Source: Neoechinorhynchus agilis
Taxonomy: Eukaryota; Acanthocephala
Assembly (NCBI GenBank): GCA_051530055.1
Contig: CM121341.1
Location: 18,352,001-18,416,000 of the forward strand
Reading direction: 5' to 3'
DNA length: 64,000 bases
Shown: positions 31,856 to 42,204 of the stretch, in pieces
Layout of the letters: every line of letters starts with the position of its first letter
Numbering within the stretch: the stretch's first letter is position 1
Notes under the pieces: model-generated
Seen by the model: the letters and a program-made list of their open reading frames with translations, nothing else
Told to the model about the DNA's origin: nothing
The model's database searches: none
Made by a program: the position numbers and the translations under genes

Positions 31856-34175
31856 TTAAGGCCAACATGAGCTACACAAAAATAAACGAATTTAATCGAT
31901 ACTTTTCTAGTCTTGTATTGCAGCGGCGATTACCGAACGAGCGAGTGCTAATCAACGACGACATGTTGTCATTTTGTGGAATTAGTTCATGCTTCCAAGA
32001 AATGTACGAATTTGAACAAGAACGCTGCGCCAACTGCCAAGGGCAGCATACGTCTTCTATAGGAGTTGTCCGGAATTGAAAATGTACTGGATGTGGGCAA
32101 AAAACAGGGAAAATCTCGCTTGAACTCAGAGCAATAAAGTTGATCGACCAAGCAAGGAAAAGAGGAGTTTCTCAAAGCGTTACAGGTTCCAGCGAGGATT
32201 GCCCAAAACAGCCAAAGAAGAATTAGGCAAAATTTAATACTTCAACTTCTCACATGCAATCGCTGGCGCGACGGGCTGCCGCAGACGATTTAGTCATTTT
32301 TGCAAATAAAACTCATACTTCAAGACATCCCTATGCGCTATCTGCCAAGGGCAGCATACGTCTTCTATAGGAGTTGTCCGGAACTGAAAATGTACTGGAT
32401 GTGGGCAAAAAACAGGGAAAATCTCGCTTGAACTCAGAGCAATAAAGTTGATCGACCAAGCAAGGAAAAGAGGAGTTTCTCAAAGCGTTACAGGTTCCAG
32501 CGAGGATTGCCCAAAACAGCCAAAGAAGAACTAGGCAAAATTTAATACTTCAACTTCTCACATGCAATCGCTGGCGCGACGGGCTGCCGCAGACGATTTA
32601 GTCATTTTTGCAAATAAAACTCATACTTCAAGACATCCCTATGCGCTATCTGCCAAGGGCAGCATACGTCTTCTATAGGAGTTGTCCGGAATTGAAAATG
32701 TACTGGATGTGGGCAAAAAACAGGGAAAATCTCGCTTGAACTCAGAGCAATAAAGTTGATCGACCAAGCAAGGAAAAGAGGAGTTTCTCAAAGCGTTACA
32801 GGTTCCAGCGAGGATTGCCCAAAACAGCCAAAGAAGAACAAGGCAAAATTTAATACTTCAACTTCTCACATGCAATCGCTGGCGCGACGGGCTGCCGCAG
32901 ACGATTTAGTCATTTTTGCAAATAAAACTCATGCTTCAAGACATCCCTATGCGCTAACTGCCAAGGGCAGCATACGTCTTCTATAGGAGTTGTCCGGAAT
33001 TGAAAATGTACTGGATGTGGGCACAAAACAGGGAAAACCTCGCTTGAACTCAGAGCAATAAAGTTGATCGACCAAGCAAGGAAAAGAGGAGTTTCTCAAA
33101 GCTTACAGGTTCCAGCGAGGATTGCCCAAAACAGCCAAAGAAGAAAGGCAAAATTTAATACTTCAACTTCTCACATGCAATCGCTGGCGCGACGGGCTGC
33201 CGCAGACGATTTAGTCATTTTTGCAAGTAAAACTCATGCTTCAAGACATCCCTATGCGCTAACTGCCAAGGGCAGCATGTTTGGTTGTGGTTGAAAATAT
33301 GGATGTGGGCAAAAACGGGAAAACCGCATTACAGGTTTTAGCGAGGATTGCTCAAAACAGCCAAAGAAGAAAAAGGCAAATTTTATTACTTCAACTTCGC
33401 ATATGCATTTGCTGGCGGCGCAACGGAATGTCGAGGACGATTTAGTCGAAATGCAACACTCATGCTTCAAGGCGTCCCTATGCGCTAACTGCCAAGGGCA
33501 GCAAACGTCTTCTATTGAGGTTGTCCGGAATTGAAAATGTACTGGATGTGGGCACAAAACAGGGAAAACCTCGCATGAACTCAGAGCAATAAAGTTGATC
33601 GACCAAGCAAAGAAAAGAGGAGTTTCTCAAAGCATTACAAGTTCCAGCGAAGATTGCCCAAAACAGCCAAAGAAGAATAAGGCAAAATTTAATACTTCAA
33701 CTTCTCACATGCAATCGCTGGCGCAACGGGCTGCCGCAGACGATTTAGTCATTTTTGCAAGTAAAACTCATGCTTCAAGACATCCCTATGCGCTATCTGC
33801 CAAGGGCAGCATACGTCTTCTATAGGAGTTGTCCGGAATTGAAAATAAATGGATGTGGGCAAAAAACAGGGAAAACCCCGCTTGTACTGAGAGCAAAAAA
33901 GTTGATCGACCAAGCAAAGAAAAGAGGAATTTCTCAAAGCATTACAAGTTCCAGCGAAGATTGCTCAAAACAACCAAAGAAGAAAAAGGTAAAATTTAGT
34001 ACTTCAACTTCTCATATGCAATGTCTGACGGCGCAACGGGCTGCCGCAGATGATTTAGTCGAAATGCAAGTAAAACTGATGCGCGCAGAAAACGAAAGCA
34101 GGAAACTTTGGAAAATTGCAACGTTCAAAAAGAATAATTTTTATCCATCGATAGAAAATCCTTCGGGATAATAAA
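31856..34175 (+). repeat. Tandem array of ~308-bp units derived from a coding sequence
   Basis: Seven units are marked by GGGCAGCA at 32041, 32349, 32657, 32965, 33270, 33496 and 33804. Spacing is 308 bp four times, 305 once and 226 once (a shortened unit). Adjacent units differ at few positions. Each unit carries remnants of the same protein frame: CANCQGQ, then GCGQKTGK, a basic stretch with LIDQARKRGVSQS, QPKKNKAKF, then SHMQSLARRAAADD. The first unit is preceded by an open frame (31867-32079: RRLPNERVLINDD, CANCQGQ). The last unit is the most open (33755-34171, 138 residues) and ends NESRKLWKIATFKKNN. The paired CxxC and CGxK motifs suggest a small zinc-binding fold at the start of the unit. 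I do not recognise the protein. Confidence 0.9.
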
Positions 34176-34386
34176 ATTACACTTTCGGTGAGAATAATCC
34201 CGGTCATTACATATTTTATTTATTCGAAATATTTCGCGAGGTATCCTCGCCTCTTCAGTCATTGTTTGCAAGTTTTTTTCAATGCAAACAATGACTGAAG
34301 AGGCGATGATACCTCAGGAAATATTTCGAATAAATGAAATATGTAGTGGCCGGGATTATTCTCACCGAAAGTGTAATAATTTTTAT
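34133..34386 (-). repeat. Foldback element with hammerhead-type cores in both arms, 12-bp target duplication
   Basis: Arms starting TTACACTTTCGGTGAGAATA enclose the inner core in both directions. On the minus strand, 34258-34232 reads CTGAAGA, G, GCGAGG, loop, CCTCGC, GAAA. On the plus strand, 34295-34321 reads CTGAAGA, G, a mutated stem, GAAA. The asymmetric tail (CATCGATAGAAAATCC at 34146) lies on the left. The 12-bp repeat AATAATTTTTAT flanks it at 34133-34144 and 34375-34386. A related sequence without the insertion lies at about 34745-34835. Confidence 0.92.
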
Positions 34387-34629
34387 ATTAAACAAATTAA
34401 GTTCGGTTGATTCGGGATTTATTGGCGGTCATCATCCTGGAAACCCTCAAGTTTAATTGAATTTTAATTATATTGAAAGGAAAAATATTGAATGTCAACG
34501 ATGAATCCAGTGCTTCACATTGCGCAGTGATATTTAGGAGCAGCGCAATGTTGAGAACGGCAACAGATTTCGAACTAGCGATCGATCGTGATATAACGAT
34601 GTTAAACTTATGGAAGAAATTTGTCTTTA

Positions 34630-34990
34630 ATTAATCGTTTGTTTTTACTTGGCTAAAGATCAAATGCATGGGTGAAACTCGTGCTTCAAGGCATCCCCGC
34701 AAACGAATTACGGACATGTTGTCAAAGATGCAGAGCGGTCCGTAGAGGGAAGCAGGAAGCTTCGGAAAATCGCAACGCTCAAGAATGATTCTACCACTAA
34801 ACAAACTAAGTACGGGAAATTCGGGATTTATCAGCAACTCCTTTGCTTCGCAAACTTTATGTAAAAAAGACACATTAAATCTTTTTTGATTATTTCTGAT
34901 AAAAATTAAAGATGCAACTTGCTTTTGAATAAAATTTAAACTATACATGTATAAAATAATCCTGGAATGCACAGGCTTTCGTTACATTTC
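34630..34990. other. Diverged copy of the tandem-array 3' flank; 3' flank of the PCGF gene
   Basis: The stretch 34680-34835 (CTTCAAGGCATCCCCGC, GCAGGAAGCTTCGGAAAATC, CAAACTAAGTACGGGAAATT) is a diverged copy of the end of the tandem array plus its flank at 34060-34430, but without the foldback. No gene is seen. Confidence 0.7.
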
Positions 34991-34991
34991 A

Positions 34992-36623
34992 TTATATCCT
35001 TGAAACTCGTTCTACAATTGAGTTCACAACATCACTGATGATTGTATGATCGAAATTGACAGTACATAAAGTATATTGGGCTGTCACGGCCAGCATTTCA
35101 GCAGTAGTTTTCGTTTCTCCGTATACTTTAGTGACGGAGTTACACGGTTGAAGTAGTGGCGGAGTAGGGTTATGAAATCGTATTTGACGAGCTGTGGATG
35201 CCAGCGAACGTGGTCTCTTTTGTCGTATTTCACAATTTGACACTTCTTGAGCTGGGGATAATTGTCGATGCGGTCGTGCAATCTGCGAAGACTGATGAGT
35301 AGGGCATGGATGGCGAATAGGTGTTGAATGGTAAGCATGGTGGTTTGGATTGATGAGTGGAGCGAATCGATAATGTGAGTTGTTTTGGGTGTATTGCTGC
35401 ATTATACCGTGATTCCAGCATATATGATTGCCCGGTGGACGATAATTGAAAGGAACGGTAGGATGGTAAGGTTGGAATGCACTGGAGGTCTCACCGTAGT
35501 GAATTGGACGGTGCCACCCATTGTACGGAAGGGCGTGAAATGGATAAAATTGCGACGAATAAGAGGGTGTTGTGCGGTTTTCATTTTGAAAGGCTGAAAG
35601 TTGTGCCGAATTATTTTCTGATCCCATGTCAAAGACTTCCTTTTTCAACTCTTTTTCCTTGGTCGGGGAAATTTCACGTTTCCTTTCACACTTTCTTTCA
35701 TTAGATTCCAGAATTCTCTTATGAACTGATAATCGTTCATCCTTCAAATCAAAATATAGCCTAAGTGGCGCCGATTTGTCCCACTCACATAGATCGCATA
35801 ACTCACTGACTGTCATTTGATCACCAATGATCGGTCCAACGCGTCCATTCTTTTTAACAGCCCGTAATTCGATTCGAGATTCATCGCAAATACCAAGTTT
35901 TTGACGAATAAATTTGCATAAGACTCCAGCAGGCATGTAAAGTTCCACTTGATAAAACATGCGCTCTATAATACGCTGCTTTTCGGTAATGGCACCCCCA
36001 TAAGCGCAAAGAACGATACAAATATATTCCTTCGATTCCACAATCTCATTCTCTTCTTCTGACTTTTCCGTCTCACTTTCTTCACTCATTTCAACTTCGC
36101 TTGATTTCGCTATCATGAACGTGGTGATCACCTCTTCGAGAGATTTGTCGATGCTAAATTGGAAAAAGTCGATGTTTATGATGGAATTTTCGATTTTTTA
36201 AATTTAAACAATTTATTGTGACATCATTAAAATCGTCGTAAAAACGGTCTAATTATTTTTTAGGTGAGGATTTTTCGGCAGCAATTTTTTATTTTTAGAG
36301 GTAAAAAATCCAAATTTTATTTGAATAGCAGTCTACACTGACCTTACGTCCAACCAAGGTTTTAAGGCGTTCATTGGAGTATCACAGACAGGACATGAAT
36401 ACACTCTTAGGTTTTGAATTTCCTTCAACAGACAAGATTTACAAACTGAAGAAAAAATAGGCGTACAATTTTTAATTTTAAAAATCATACCAGCGTGAAA
36501 GCAATCCTTAATTCTCACAGGTTCTTGTAATAACCCTTTACAAATCGGACAGGTCAAAAGCTCCTTTATTCTATCTATTGATGACGATGCGTCCATTCGG
36601 TTTTGTATTTGTGGGGAACGCAT
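34992..36623 (-). CDS. Polycomb group RING finger protein (PCGF/Psc/Bmi1-type)
   Basis: Exon 1 (36623-36491) and exon 2 (36445-36343) are joined by a 45-bp GT-AG intron. Splicing restores the RING finger: CPICKGLLQEP, then DCFHAVCKSCLLKE, then YSCPVC. This has the C-x2-C ... C-x-H-x2-C-x2-C ... C-x2-C order and the INTO-PCGF features (CFH-VCKSCL). A 189-bp intron (36342-36154) leads to exon 3, which gives DVSIDKSLEEVI, then an acidic stretch, then a RAWUL/ubiquitin-like domain (FYQVELYMPAGVLCKFIRQK, GDQMTVSELC, LRLYFDL). The last 200 residues are rich in H, P, N and S and look disordered. PCGF proteins pair with RING1 in PRC1 and help ubiquitinate histone H2A in the nucleus. The protein is about 455 residues; the long low-complexity tail recalls Psc/Su(z)2 more than short vertebrate PCGFs. 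Confidence 0.9.
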
Positions 36624-36970
36624 CGACTATGGATTATACGCACTGCTTAGGTAGCAAAGCCCAAGCGGTTTGCAAGTGGCAGTAAATAATATTTAATGAC
36701 TGGATGCAGCAAGGCAACGTTGGTAAGCGCGCGGTTTCGGTAGTGCCGAAATTTAAAAAACTACATGAAAGGGAGATTGCTCCTTTTCAAAACGGCGGAA
36801 TCTAGATATGAAGTGGTATCAGGTTTGAGAAATGGTGTGACGTTTATTTCTCAGAGGCTAGAAATACTTTCCCAACAGCAATGATCATTCTAAGAGCATT
36901 ACGGAATCCATTTTCTAATACTAAATCATAATCCGTGTGTTGATATGTGAGGAGGTGCCAGGGTATATGA

Positions 36971-37180
36971 TTAGAAGTATTATTTAGATCTTCTTCACCC
37001 GGTAAATATTTTTTTATTAAAAACGTGTTGAACCTCGTCGGGTTCATCATCAGTTTGTTAGTTGATCTTGAGCGTTTTATAATGACTAAAAACTGATGAT
37101 GGACCCGACGAGGCTCGAAACGCATTCAATAAAAAAAATATTTACCGGGTGAAGAAGGCCTAAATAATATTTCTAATACG
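36971..37180 (+). repeat. Foldback element, CTGATGA/CCGACGAGG type
   Basis: Arms with CTTCACCCGGTAAATATTTT form a palindrome of about 210 bp. On the plus strand (37093-37120) the right arm reads CTGATGA, T, GGACC, CGACGA, GGCTC, GAAA, CG. The left arm on the minus strand reads CTGATGA, T, GAACC, CGACGA, GGTTC, with the GAAA damaged. The stem GAACC/GGTTC is perfect in the left arm. A shorter relative lies at 38862-39000. Confidence 0.85.
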
Positions 37181-37573
37181 AGTATTTGTTCAGAAATTCA
37201 TATCCATTAAACAACATCATACTTTGCTTTAGAAATGCTTTTTGACTAAAGTGATGGAAATCTTTTTGTTTCATGAGGTGCTTTGTGCTGCCAATGGCTG
37301 ATTTTTTGACTTCTTCGAAATTGTCTGAAATGCTTTTTACTGGAATTGGTTATTTTGTCAACAAATATCTCTGGAACAACAATTGATTTTAAATCTTTTT
37401 GCTGCGCGACTTGATGAATGCGGCATATTTCTCGACTATTCATACATCAAGATTTTTGTCTTGAATTTTGGATCAGCAATGGTCCCATTTTCGGGCTTTT
37501 ACTCTTTAAAAACTGCTTTTTGATAATGATAGGCGCTTAAAAGAGCCCTTAACTGCTTCAGTAATTTAATTGT

Positions 37574-38043
37574 AATAATTTCTCTCGATGTGTGGCCTAT
37601 TATGACACATCTGTTAATTTTTGAGCACACAGCCTACCGACCTGGTTCAGAGTAGTAATTCAATTACTTGTGTAGATATTCATTTAGGAATTAATTATGA
37701 TGGTGAAACTCAAAGCACTGAACCATCCGGTACGAGTTTGTACATTCCTCCGGATCTTCAGATACCTCCAGGAGGCGGGGTGTGCGTCATTGGTGGTAAC
37801 GGAGGGGACGAAATACCGCTGAAGGGAGGAAACTAACTGATGAGCCCGCCTCCTGGAGGTATCTGAGGATCCGGCGGAATGTACAAATTCGTACCGGATG
37901 GTTCAGTGCATTGGGTAATTGAATTACTATTCTGAACCAGGTCGGTGGGCTGTGTGCCCAAAAATTAACAGCTGTGTCATAATAGGCCACACATCGATAT
38001 AAGTTACCTGCTGGCCAATTTTCATAAAAAAAATAATTTCTCT
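37574..38043. repeat. Large foldback element with 12-bp target duplication
   Basis: A palindrome of about 400 bp with long arms (GATGTGTGGCCTATTATGAC; CCTCCAGGAGGCGGG). The centre carries GGGGACGAAATACCGC shortly followed by AACTGATGAGCCC. The 12-bp repeat AATAATTTCTCT lies at 37574-37585 and 38032-38043. A related central sequence, with ACAGATGAGTCCCGCCTCC, is found at about 50510-50600. Confidence 0.85.
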
Positions 38044-38860
38044 GCCTCAAAGGACATAATATAGCTACTCCGTGTTCCATCATTAAATTCGACTAATTTA
38101 AACCATTTGCATTGGAGATCACGGAAGGTTATTTTTCTTCACAATAACAAGCACAGGATATTTGGATTCTTCATTAGATTAGCATAAAATTTTGTGTTTA
38201 AATCTGGTTAGAAAAATAAGACCATAATGCTTTACGACAAGCTTCTGATCAAGATTTTGTGATTATCAGGATGATTGCAAGGTTTGTTGATTTTTAAAAA
38301 ATCTATTACGAGTCGGTTTCATTAGACGGTGGTTGACCCTTCATCGACTTGATTCTGCGAATCGACATTTTTGTGCTTTTAGTTCTTTCATGTAAACATT
38401 TGATTTCGGATAATAAAAAATAGCTTAAAAAGACACAAAAATGAGTTTAATTGTATTTTCTAAAAATTTGCGATTGTATCTAATAAAGTGCTTTTACATC
38501 ATCATATCAAAGCTCTGTGCGAATTCTCAATTGCATTTTTGCTTAAAATATTTCTGGATACATTAAAGAACATTTTTTTAAATCACAATGAGACATTTAA
38601 ATCGCAGATAAAATACATAGCGATTTTACTTGAAAAATTATTCCTTTGTCTTCTGAATTTTTCACATAAATACACCTTTTGGTTTTTATCCCATTGACGA
38701 AGAACGAACCCTATAAAACTATTCAGAATTTTCGATCCGACTATGTACACCTATGTATCGTTATCGAAAAAAGGGAAAAATGGTCACGAAAGGCTTTATA
38801 AACGGCTTGATATTGAACGATATACCAAACGTCTTTAGTGCTCGTTTAAATCACTTAAAA
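38044..38860. other. Intergenic, nothing seen
   Basis: AT-rich, with only short frames lacking motifs. Confidence 0.5.
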
Positions 38861-38861
38861 A

Positions 38862-39000
38862 GGTCATTATTGAATTATTGTTTATGTCTTCACCTCGTAA
38901 ATATTTCTTATGAAAAACGTTTCGAACCTCGTCGAGTTCATCATCACTCCTGACGTTTGTATTAAAAAAATTACCGGGTGAAGGTCTAAACAATAATTCT
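38862..39000 (-). repeat. Short foldback relative of 36971-37180
   Basis: The left arm (TCTTCACCTCGTAAATATTTC, then GTTTCGAACCTCGTCGAGTTC, then ATCATCAC) and right arm (AATTACCGGGTGAAGGTC) match the element at 37.0 kb. Most of the centre is deleted, so only one worn CTGATGA-type core is left, on the minus strand. Confidence 0.75.
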
Positions 39001-39124
39001 AATAATATACCGGTACCTCACATACCGATAAGGTCATTATTAATACTGAAGAAGGAAAAAATGTGCCTAGTACTCTAACGAAATTAGTGTTGAGCAATAT
39101 CGAGTATTTAAAAATTTTGGTCTA

Positions 39125-39425
39125 TATTTCGCAGGAATTGTAAGGATTGAAGAGAACACATTCAATGGATTTAAAGCTCTGATCGAGCTTGACCTTACGT
39201 AGAATAACATATTGACTCTTCCTGCAAAAATTGGCGAATAAGCGCCGCTACTAAAAATACTAGCCAATAACAATTTAAATAGCAGGCGCTTTAATGTGAT
39301 TGGTGGGATGAAGAATTTATTGTTCGTAGATCTTTCAAACAATCAGATTCAGAATGTGAAAATCAAAGATTCGTCATTATCTCTGCAGAAACTCGAAATT
39401 TTAAATTTGTTTTGGCAAATCTGCT
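39125..39425 (+). pseudogene. Leucine-rich-repeat protein fragment
   Basis: The plus strand reads IEENTFNGFKALIELDLT, stop, NNILTLPAKIGE, stop, then LLKILANNNLN and KNLLFVDLSNNQIQNVKI. This is three to four LRR units (LxxLxLxxNxL) with two in-frame stops. It has no start, no signal peptide and no visible partner exon. It is likely a decayed duplicate of an LRR receptor gene. Confidence 0.7.
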
Positions 39426-39989
39426 ACACAAAAACGGTACCAACTAACAAAGAGCATTTCTTGGGATGAAAAATTCTTGCTTTCTTCAAAGGCTACTCTA
39501 CTGAAATGATTCCAATACTTATTGGTTCGTGTTTCTTAAGTTATTTTTGTATTACATATTAGTAAAATGGAGTCGATTTTTAAATATGATATTATCAAAA
39601 CTTAATTCACACCACTTTTACAGGCATTTACAAATATTCACGCTACTGCTTTGGATCGCTCAGCTGCCATCATGATGTAATACAGGCTCTTCAGATTAAT
39701 TGTTATTTTATGCTTTATTAGAAAGCATCCATTATCCGAACGTAATTTTTTTATCAACAACATGGCCGAAAAATGCTTAAAGGTTGTTTTTCTTGAGGTC
39801 ACGAGTGCGATACTTTGCCTAGGAAAGGATATTCTTGATTTAGTAAACATCTGCGTGAGATATTACGATAAATTTACTCGTAAGGATGTATCGATAGATT
39901 TTTATTTTTGGTTATAAGTTGCCTACCTTCCTTACAAATGATAGAGATAAGCGTGTTCAGGGAACCAAACATAGCCTGATATCCATGGC

Positions 39990-40400
39990 ATTGGTTAAAA
40001 AGCACTCCGGATATGGTATAAAATATCTGCAGCTGTGCTTCACAAAATATGCTCAACGTACAGGTTACGACAAGCTAAAATACGTTTGATTACTCAAGCT
40101 CTGAGAGCAATTGGATATGCCGAATCGACGATAAGAAGAGCTTTCAACAAAATCAAGAACGTCGCAAATAGACATGAGAAAAGAATCCTGACAGCTACTG
40201 AGAACATGAAATTCAGTCGGACCTAAGACGTGATTTGCGTAACCTGGGCAAGACGATCATTTTGTATACTATAAAAGGGTTTCAACCTTGTAGTATCTTC
40301 AAAAATAAGCCAAAATATGAGCAGCATGAACTGGTATATGAGGTCCACTGCAAAGACTGCTCAGTTAAATATGTGGGACAAACCAAAAGGGACTAAGCAA
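39990..40400 (+). mobile_element. Penelope-like element C-terminal fragment (RT end and GIY-YIG start)
   Basis: The plus strand reads LRQAKIRLITQALRAIGYAE, a pattern common at the end of Penelope-like RTs (helix, then 'L---GY'). After a frameshift it reads ELVYEVHCKDCSVKYVGQT, the GIY-YIG-type start (V-Y-x-C-x-C---YVG-T). It ends where the LINE fragment begins. At the junction a ~17-bp piece (TTAATTACAAGAAAACC) is tandemly repeated. Confidence 0.7.
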
Positions 40401-40458
40401 ACTCAGCCATCTTAATTACAAGAAAACCTTAATTACAAGAAAACCTTATTACAAGAAG

Positions 40459-40930
40459 ACCTAAAATGGGGTACCCACATTTCATTTACACTCTCTAAAA
40501 CAAACCCCCGTCTTTACCTCCTCAAACTCCTCCGGCGTCTCGGCGTTTCCCCTAAACACCTTGCCCACTTTTATCGCTCTGCCATCCTCCCTATCCTTAC
40601 ATACGCCTTCCCCACTTTCCTCGCCCTTTCCGCCAATGCCCTTTATTCTCTCGAAACCTTCCACAAGAGAGCAGCGAGAATATGCGGGACTTCACTCCCT
40701 CCCCTCGACGCCCACCTCAACTCCATTTTATCCAAAAACGCCCTCCGTCTTCTTCAACCCCTTTCACAATTTTCTTCCCTCATCTCTAAATACTCTTCCT
40801 TCGTAAACACCCGTAACCCCAGCCTTTTTCTTCCCCCCTCCCTCGCTCGTACCACCCTGTGCCAAAAATCTTTCTTCCCACAAGCCCAATCTCTCCTTAA
40901 CAACCGGAGGACAAGGAAAGACTCCTAATC
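40459..40930 (+). mobile_element. LINE (CR1/L2/Jockey-type) RT C-terminal fragment, second copy
   Basis: The plus strand encodes LKWGTHISFTLSKTNPRLYL, LLRRLGVSPKHLAH, ILPILTYAFPTFLALSANAL and FHKRAARICGTSL, very close to the fragment at 22383-22820 but longer at its end. A 3' tail with AATTAATAAAACGTGT follows. It is 5'-truncated, as expected from incomplete target-primed reverse transcription. Confidence 0.87.
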
Positions 40931-41039
40931 TGTCATTCTCCTGTAAACTCCAAAGACAAATCCCACCTCCGTACTTCAACATCCGACATCCAGACAACTT
41001 CAGCAAAGATCGTTTTTCTTAATTAATAAAACGTGTTTA

Positions 41040-41990
41040 TATATAAATCATGTGGTGAATCGTGGACATCAAGTTGATTTTGATGGCTCGAATGTGTGAT
41101 AAGCGTACAACCATATTTTCGGAATCGGTTGATAATTGAAGCCATCGAAATAAGCTGCTCAGTTCAACCAATCGAAGGTAATAATTCCAGCGTCCGTTTA
41201 AAATTACCATTGTAAAGGCAGTGGTGTTCTGGCTCAGAGGTTCTAGTGGACAATGAGTAAAGGAACGCGGGTCTGACGAACATGTTACCCGATAGGAACC
41301 AGTCCACAGGAGAACGCCATAATGTTTGTGTTTTAGATGACAAACCTTCAGGAAACGTCGGAATTATCCGATGTGTAATATCGGAAAAAAATTAGTGAAT
41401 TTAAATCATAGCGATGGTATAACTACCAAAAGAATCTTTGCTCCCGAAGATAATAATCTAAGAAATATTTAAGTGTATAATACAACAGAAAAATGCTATA
41501 ATTTTCAATTTTTTTAATTTTGTTAACATTTTGAAGGTAGAAATTTCATAAATTCCTGATTGGATTCTTTTAATGGCATTTAGAGCAATAAAAATGGGGC
41601 CATTTTCCACTTATAGATGTTTATCAACAAATAGCTTGTAGACAACAAACACCTTTTTGACTTCCTAAATCGCCACCGCATAAAAATGAACACGAGTGCT
41701 GTACAATAGATTTACTTTCGGACTACGAGCGATTCAGAATAAATAAAAAAATTGCTATTTCACGGTAATATTAGAATTCTACTTTAAAATTTCGATTTTA
41801 TCATGACTAAAAAATCATGTGTTATTAGTATGTTAGATTTCTCCTTTTAAATGTATAGGTTATTTCGTACAAATTTGGAATTTCCAGATGGATGGCCACG
41901 TAAATTCTTTGATCAATCAACTATGGACGCAGTTGCCAATACTTACAATTGCCCAAATAATCATTATGTAAATAATTATTCATTATAGTT
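41040..41990. other. Intergenic, nothing seen
   Basis: AT-rich, no frame or repeat of note. Confidence 0.5.
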
Positions 41991-41998
41991 TCGGTTTC

Positions 41999-42178
41999 AA
42001 TTAGCGATGTTTGATTCAGAAATAGATTTATCTTGAAAATTTTCGGCCTTTTCGTTGGATCTCTTCAGTCAATTGTTTGCAAGTGTTTACGACTGCAAAC
42101 AATTGACTGAAGAAGGCTGGCGAAAAGGCCGAAAATTTTCAAGATAAATCAATTTCTGAATCAAACATCGCTAATTGA
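41999..42178 (+). repeat. Compact foldback with the arms of the Penelope-like fragment at 10.9-11.9 kb
   Basis: The arms CAATTAGCGATGTTTGATTC...CTTGAAAATTTTCGGCC are the same sequence that bounds 10929-11868. Here they enclose only a short loop (GCAAGTGTTTACGACTGC). On the plus strand, 42107-42134 reads CTGAAGA, A, GGC, loop, GGCC, GAAA. It lies some tens of base pairs upstream of the PIG-B coding region. Confidence 0.9.
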
Positions 42179-42204
42179 TACTGTAATCATTCTGTGTCGT
42201 ATTG

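Noticed and set aside
31856-34175. CRISPR-like or other spacer array
   Set aside because: Units are 308 bp with no short repeat/spacer pattern; the sequence is from an animal genome and the units are coding-derived.
36844-37125. 93-residue minus-strand frame
   Set aside because: It is read through the foldback at 36971-37180 and is explained by its arms.
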